Position numbers and translations under genes: made by a program
NCBI GenBank assembly: GCA_031262335.1
Contig: JAISHX010000098.1
Location: forward strand, 1-9,716
Reading direction: 5' to 3'
Length of the DNA: 9,716 bases
From: Clostridiales bacterium
GTDB lineage: Bacteria; Bacillota; Clostridia; Lachnospirales; WRAX01
In this document: positions 7,372 to 9,716 of the stretch, piece by piece
Position numbering within the stretch: position 1 is the first letter of the stretch
How the letters are laid out: every line of letters starts with the position of its first letter
The notes under the pieces: generated by a model
Told to the model about the DNA's origin: nothing
What the model saw: only the letters and a program-made list of their open reading frames with translations
Database searches by the model: none

Positions 7372-8223
7372 ATGAAAAAAAATATAATAAAGGCGACGTC
7401 GGTATTGGCGGCAGTATTTGTTATGTCAACAAATGCTTATGCGTCAATGCAGGGGGCGTCAGGATTTTCAACAGGAACGGGAACAGGCTCAAACAGCACT
7501 ATGTCACCGTTTTCTGTTCAAGATTATTCTGGAATAAATACAAACGGCGGAACAACCGGTCAGAACAGTCCGTATAGCTCAAGCGGCACCGATAATGCCA
7601 CGGGAATTTACAACACAAATACCGATACAAACGGTAATTATAATACAAACGGAGGAACAACTGGTCAGAACAGTCCATATAGCTCAAGCGGTACCGATAA
7701 CGCTTCGGGAATTTACAATGCAAATACCAATACAAGCGGTAATTATAACACAAACGGCACCAATAATACCAACAACGCAAGCAATTCAAACAGCAGTTAC
7801 GGAACAGGCAATTACGGAAGTATTTATAACAGTAACAACACAAACAGCGTCAGCGGAATGGACAGTATAAACGGCACGAACACGCCGCAAACGATGTATC
7901 AAAACCAAGGCGGCATGAGTATTCCGCAAAACTATTTACAACAAAACAACTTGTCTGACTTTTATCAGCCTTACGCGCAAAATTCTCAACAAAGAATCAG
8001 CATCGGTTCAGGCACATATCTTACGCAGTCGGGCAATGAACTTTGGCTTGAAATCGGAAATATAAAGGCAAGACTTTCTTCTTTGATTTATGAGGACCCG
8101 ATGATAGCCTTTATAAGGAATTTGCAGAGCAGTATTCAGGGAACAATGCAACAAGGAACATATAGCAACGCAGGTAATTTAAATACAAATGTTCAAGATG
8201 ATAAGAATTTTCTTCCTCAATAA
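7372..8223 (+). CDS. Secreted Asn/Ser/Gly/Thr-rich protein with internal 35-residue repeats
   Basis: A 283-residue exported protein of unknown function. The Sec signal peptide is clear: MKKNIIK, a hydrophobic core (ATSVLAAVFVMS) and a likely cleavage after NAYA at about residue 24. Residues about 25-190 are low-complexity (Asn, Ser, Gly, Thr, Tyr) with two near-identical 35-residue repeats from residue 56, sharing GGTTGQNSPYSSSGTDNA, and a decaying third. A Gln-rich stretch leads to a more ordered C-terminal region, about 206-254 (ISIGSGTYLTQSGNELWLEI, IKARLSSLIYEDPMIAFIRN), which could be a folded anchoring or assembly domain. There is no LPXTG motif, lipobox or C-terminal membrane helix. 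AAGGAG at 7356-7361 supports the start. A matrix, surface or spore-associated role is possible but only a guess. An intrinsic terminator follows the stop. Confidence 0.85.
   Translation: MKKNIIKATSVLAAVFVMSTNAYASMQGASGFSTGTGTGSNSTMSPFSVQDYSGINTNGGTTGQNSPYSSSGTDNATGIYNTNTDTNGNYNTNGGTTGQNSPYSSSGTDNASGIYNANTNTSGNYNTNGTNNTNNASNSNSSYGTGNYGSIYNSNNTNSVSGMDSINGTNTPQTMYQNQGGMSIPQNYLQQNNLSDFYQPYAQNSQQRISIGSGTYLTQSGNELWLEIGNIKARLSSLIYEDPMIAFIRNLQSSIQGTMQQGTYSNAGNLNTNVQDDKNFLPQ
7537..7746 (+). repeat. Two tandem 105-bp coding repeats in the secreted protein gene
   Basis: Unit 1 is 7537-7641 and unit 2 is 7642-7746, each 35 codons and in frame. By eye they differ at about 11 codons: about seven silent changes and four conservative replacements (Thr/Ser, Thr/Ala, Asp/Asn, Asn/Ser). 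The bias to silent change suggests the repeat protein sequence has been kept by selection since duplication. A third partial unit begins at 7747 (NTNG). Confidence 0.9.
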
Positions 8224-8235
8224 CATCACAACATA

Positions 8236-8262
8236 AGAGGGCGGACAATCCGCTCTCTTTTT
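8236..8262 (+). terminator. Intrinsic terminator after the secreted protein gene
   Basis: The stem AGAGGGCGGA / TCCGCTCTCT (8236-8245 and 8249-8258) has a CAA loop and one G-T wobble and runs straight into a five-T tract (8258-8262). It lies 13 bases past the stop codon. This is a textbook rho-independent terminator and ends the murA-side transcription unit or units. Confidence 0.92.
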
Positions 8263-8305
8263 GTATATTTGGGGTAAATTACCAACAAATATTTCTAAAA
8301 AACCC

Positions 8306-8333
8306 TTGACAGAGAAATTTTTCCTGATATACT
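8306..8333 (+). promoter_or_regulatory. Strong sigma-A promoter P1
   Basis: TTGACA at 8306-8311, a 16-base spacer and TATACT at 8328-8333. The -35 is perfect and the -10 has one mismatch to consensus. No gene with a binding site starts within the next 80 bases, so its product is unclear: it could drive the short ORF at 8429, an untranslated RNA, or the lipoprotein gene at 8668 with a long leader. Confidence 0.65.
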
Positions 8334-8344
8334 GTATATACAGT
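8331..8344. promoter_or_regulatory. Perfect 14-bp palindrome over the P1 start region, likely operator
   Basis: ACTGTATATACAGT is its own reverse complement and overlaps the -10 box and probable transcription start of P1, the usual place for a repressor. The TGTA/TACA half sites resemble operators of several dimeric regulators, including GntR- and BlaI-type families. It is too short for the E. coli LexA spacing (CTG-N10-CAG). No regulator gene is nearby to name the binder. Confidence 0.55.
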
Positions 8345-8392
8345 TATTGGTCTTAAAAGTTAATAATTTACTTATAGAATCCGTTTATCATC

Positions 8393-8421
8393 TTGACAAA
8401 AAACGAAAAACAGGATAGAAT
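8393..8421 (+). promoter_or_regulatory. Near-consensus sigma-A promoter P2
   Basis: TTGACA at 8393-8398, an optimal 17-base spacer and TAGAAT at 8416-8421. Transcription should start near 8428, right at the ATG of the 21-codon ORF (8429), leaving no room for a ribosome binding site. It therefore drives either a leaderless peptide, a non-coding RNA, or the lipoprotein gene 240 bases further on. Confidence 0.65.
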
Positions 8422-8428
8422 TTTGCAA

Positions 8429-8494
8429 ATGTATATAGAAGACGACTTTGAAAAAATTGCCGGCGATTATTGCAAAATACTTTCCAAATGGTGA
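8429..8494 (+). CDS. Possible 21-residue leaderless ORF or gene relic
   Basis: ATG at 8429 opens MYIEDDFEKIAGDYCKILSKW and stops at TGA 8492-8494. It has no ribosome binding site, but the start of P2 transcription falls on it, which would suit leaderless translation. The composition is protein-like (acidic, amphipathic helix) and could be the first helix of a longer lost gene. A second frame over the same bases is also open for about 34 codons to a TAA near 8540 (FPNGDISVHSFTF), which again suggests a frameshifted remnant. Function unknown; it may not be translated. Confidence 0.25.
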   Translation: MYIEDDFEKIAGDYCKILSKW

Positions 8495-8569
8495 CATTAG
8501 TGTTCATTCGTTTACTTTTGCAACGATACTAAACAGGTTATAAGGTTATTAGCCTAATCTCCAATGAAG

Positions 8570-8593
8570 TACCCGCCTCTTTAGGCAGGGAGT
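8570..8593 (+). mobile_element. Hairpin resembling the right end of an IS200/IS605-type element
   Basis: CCCGCCT (8572-8578), loop CTTT, AGGCAGGG (8583-8590) form a 7-bp stem with one bulged A, in the context GAAGTACC...GGGAGTATGTTC. IS200/IS605 elements end in short subterminal hairpins of this form (GC-rich stem around a TTTA-containing loop, then GGGAG and a TTC-rich cleavage site). No TnpA or TnpB coding sequence is adjacent, so at most this is a solo end or relic. Other hairpin functions are not excluded. Confidence 0.35.
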
Positions 8594-8667
8594 ATGTTCT
8601 AAATATATCACTTGCATAAGTTAGCACAATGTTAATTTATGCACTATCAAACAGGAGGTTACAGAAT

Positions 8668-9327
8668 ATGAAAAAGCTTACACTCATCCCACTTGTTTTG
8701 TTGTTGCTTGCAACGACGGCGTGTTCAGGGACGAAAGAAACAGATGCACAAACTTCCGCAAAGAACGACATTCAGACAGGGACTTGGTCGGAGGACGGCA
8801 AGGTCTTCACGAACGAGTGGTCGGGTATCAAATTCACCTTACCTGATGGATATGTAGCCGCGTCTGAGGAAGAACTCGCGACGATGGCGAGTGCAAATCA
8901 GGAAATAATTGCTGAGGCGTCAAACGACCTTGAGGCAAGCATTGCTATGGCGCGTGTGGCTTATGACTTCCTTGTGCAACCGTCTGACGGCACAGGCTTA
9001 CCCAATATGGTGCTCATGTATGAGAATATAGGTTTGTCAGTCGCAACGAAATCTCTTGACGAGAATGGGTATCTCGACGTTATGTCGATTCAATTCAAAG
9101 AGATGGAGTCTCAGGGCATGGTTTACTCTGAGGTTGAACGCACCACGGCAACGGTTGCGGGTGCGGAGTGGACGTGCGGCAAGTATTCCATTAACGATGG
9201 TATAGCTTTGAACGATTTTTATATGCGCAAGGTTGACGGCGTAATGTATCAGCTATCTATTACATACTCCCAAGATACTGCTGATGCAGCGGCAACTTTA
9301 CTCAGTGCGATAACAGCTATTGAATAA
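8668..9327 (+). CDS. Predicted membrane-anchored lipoprotein
   Basis: 219 residues from ATG 8668, preceded by AGGAGG (8653-8658). An in-frame ATG at 8629 has no binding site and would bury the signal peptide, so it is rejected. The lipoprotein signal is MKKLTLIPLVLLLLATTAC, with Cys19 as the lipidation site; the lipobox (T-T-A-C) lacks the usual Leu at -3. After a polar linker the folded part starts with a W-S/x-x-x-F-T-N-E-W-S-G-I-K-F-T-L-P-D-G-Y pattern and EEELATM. This resembles a lipoprotein family common in gut Clostridia whose fold is thought to be PsbP/DcrB-like; this assignment is from recall. The role is unknown. Its stop is 14 bp before the next gene, so the two are probably one operon. 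Confidence 0.85.
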   Translation: MKKLTLIPLVLLLLATTACSGTKETDAQTSAKNDIQTGTWSEDGKVFTNEWSGIKFTLPDGYVAASEEELATMASANQEIIAEASNDLEASIAMARVAYDFLVQPSDGTGLPNMVLMYENIGLSVATKSLDENGYLDVMSIQFKEMESQGMVYSEVERTTATVAGAEWTCGKYSINDGIALNDFYMRKVDGVMYQLSITYSQDTADAAATLLSAITAIE

Positions 9328-9341
9328 TGGAGGGAAGTAAA

Positions 9342-9716
9342 ATGGAAATACCACGCTATGGTTTACCGCGTAGGATATGGCGGATAATCTATCCGCCGCT
9401 TGTATTTTTTGCGATAATAGGGGTTGTCGTGTATTTTCTAATACGTATACCTAACTTGCCGAAAGTGTTCCCGTGGCTCGACTTGATGTGGTGTCAATTC
9501 ATTGGTGAGCTTATCGCTTTTGCGGCACTGTTCCCGATGTATCGTGCCGATTCCAAAAAGATACTGGACGGTTACGCCCCGGTAGTAACGTCCGCTTCGC
9601 TAATCTTGCTAACATGTGCTTTTGCATTCGGTGTATGGACGATTCTTACAGATCTTGGGGTAAGTGTTCAGGCGTTCAACTTGTTCCCAAGCTATACTCG
9701 AGTCCAAACGACTTTG
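9342..9716 (+). CDS. Multi-pass membrane protein, probably CPBP-family intramembrane protease, C-terminus beyond edge
   Basis: 125 residues from ATG 9342 (GGAGGG at 9329-9334) to the right edge, still open. The N-terminus is cytoplasmic-like (MEIPRYGLPRRIWRIIYPP), then membrane segments lie at about residues 18-34, 51-67 and 82-105, ending FNLFPSYTRVQTTL. The positively charged RRIWRIIYPP opening and the FPSY segment after a third helix resemble the N-terminal half of CPBP (CAAX protease / Abi) proteins, in which the catalytic EExxxR and HxxxH motifs come later. Those motifs would lie outside this window, so the family call is an inference. It is immediately downstream of the lipoprotein gene and likely co-transcribed. 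Confidence 0.7.
   Translation, partial: MEIPRYGLPRRIWRIIYPPLVFFAIIGVVVYFLIRIPNLPKVFPWLDLMWCQFIGELIAFAALFPMYRADSKKILDGYAPVVTSASLILLTCAFAFGVWTILTDLGVSVQAFNLFPSYTRVQTTL

Noticed and set aside
7499..7870. Overlapping ORFs in other frames of the secreted protein gene
   Set aside because: They arise from the repetitive, stop-poor codon composition and have no binding sites.
8331..8344. LexA/SOS box
   Set aside because: The palindrome has CTG-N6-CAG, four bases shorter than the E. coli box, and does not match the Gram-positive SOS motif; left as an unnamed operator.
8629..8667. Upstream ATG for the lipoprotein
   Set aside because: It would put 13 polar residues before the signal peptide; AGGAGG is placed for the ATG at 8668.

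Overview
The window looks like chromosomal DNA from a low-GC Gram-positive bacterium (Bacillota), most likely a motile gut-type clostridium. This is inferred from A+T-rich codon use, strong AGGAGG-like ribosome binding sites, multi-HAMP chemoreceptors, and a lipoprotein/CPBP-type gene pair resembling families common in gut Clostridia. The sequence alone does not give a genus.

Layout. Positions 1-4520 hold two chemoreceptor genes on the minus strand. The upstream one (2205-4520) is complete. The downstream one (1984 to the left edge) has lost its C-terminus to the window boundary. The gap between them carries five tandem 18-bp units that end in the start codon of the second receptor, then two strong inverted repeats. 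Positions 4521-5377 hold a diverged copy of that inverted-repeat element in opposite orientation, followed by a decayed IS5-type transposase. The complete chemoreceptor gene is therefore bracketed by a pair of inverted, palindrome-bearing elements.

From 5378 everything reads on the plus strand: murA (peptidoglycan synthesis), a 52-residue hydrophobic Cys/His peptide, an 86-residue helical protein and a secreted Asn/Ser/Gly/Thr-rich repeat protein closed by a clear intrinsic terminator at 8236-8262. The 443 bp after the secreted protein (8224-8667) has no convincing gene. It does contain two near-consensus sigma-A promoters, a perfect 14-bp palindrome on one of them, a 21-codon possible ORF, and a hairpin resembling the right end of an IS200/IS605-type element. 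The window ends with a lipoprotein gene and, 14 bp later, the start of a multi-pass membrane protein that resembles the N-terminus of a CPBP-family intramembrane protease.

How it fits together. The two receptors would feed a CheA/CheW pathway that is not in the window. MurA commits UDP-GlcNAc to cell-wall synthesis. The three genes behind murA encode unrecognised products, one of them exported. The lipoprotein and membrane protein look co-transcribed. No rRNA, tRNA or CRISPR array was seen. The least explained parts are the repeat-built translation start of the first receptor, the inverted element pair around the second, the small-protein cluster at 6709-8223, and the promoter-rich but gene-poor 8263-8667 region.
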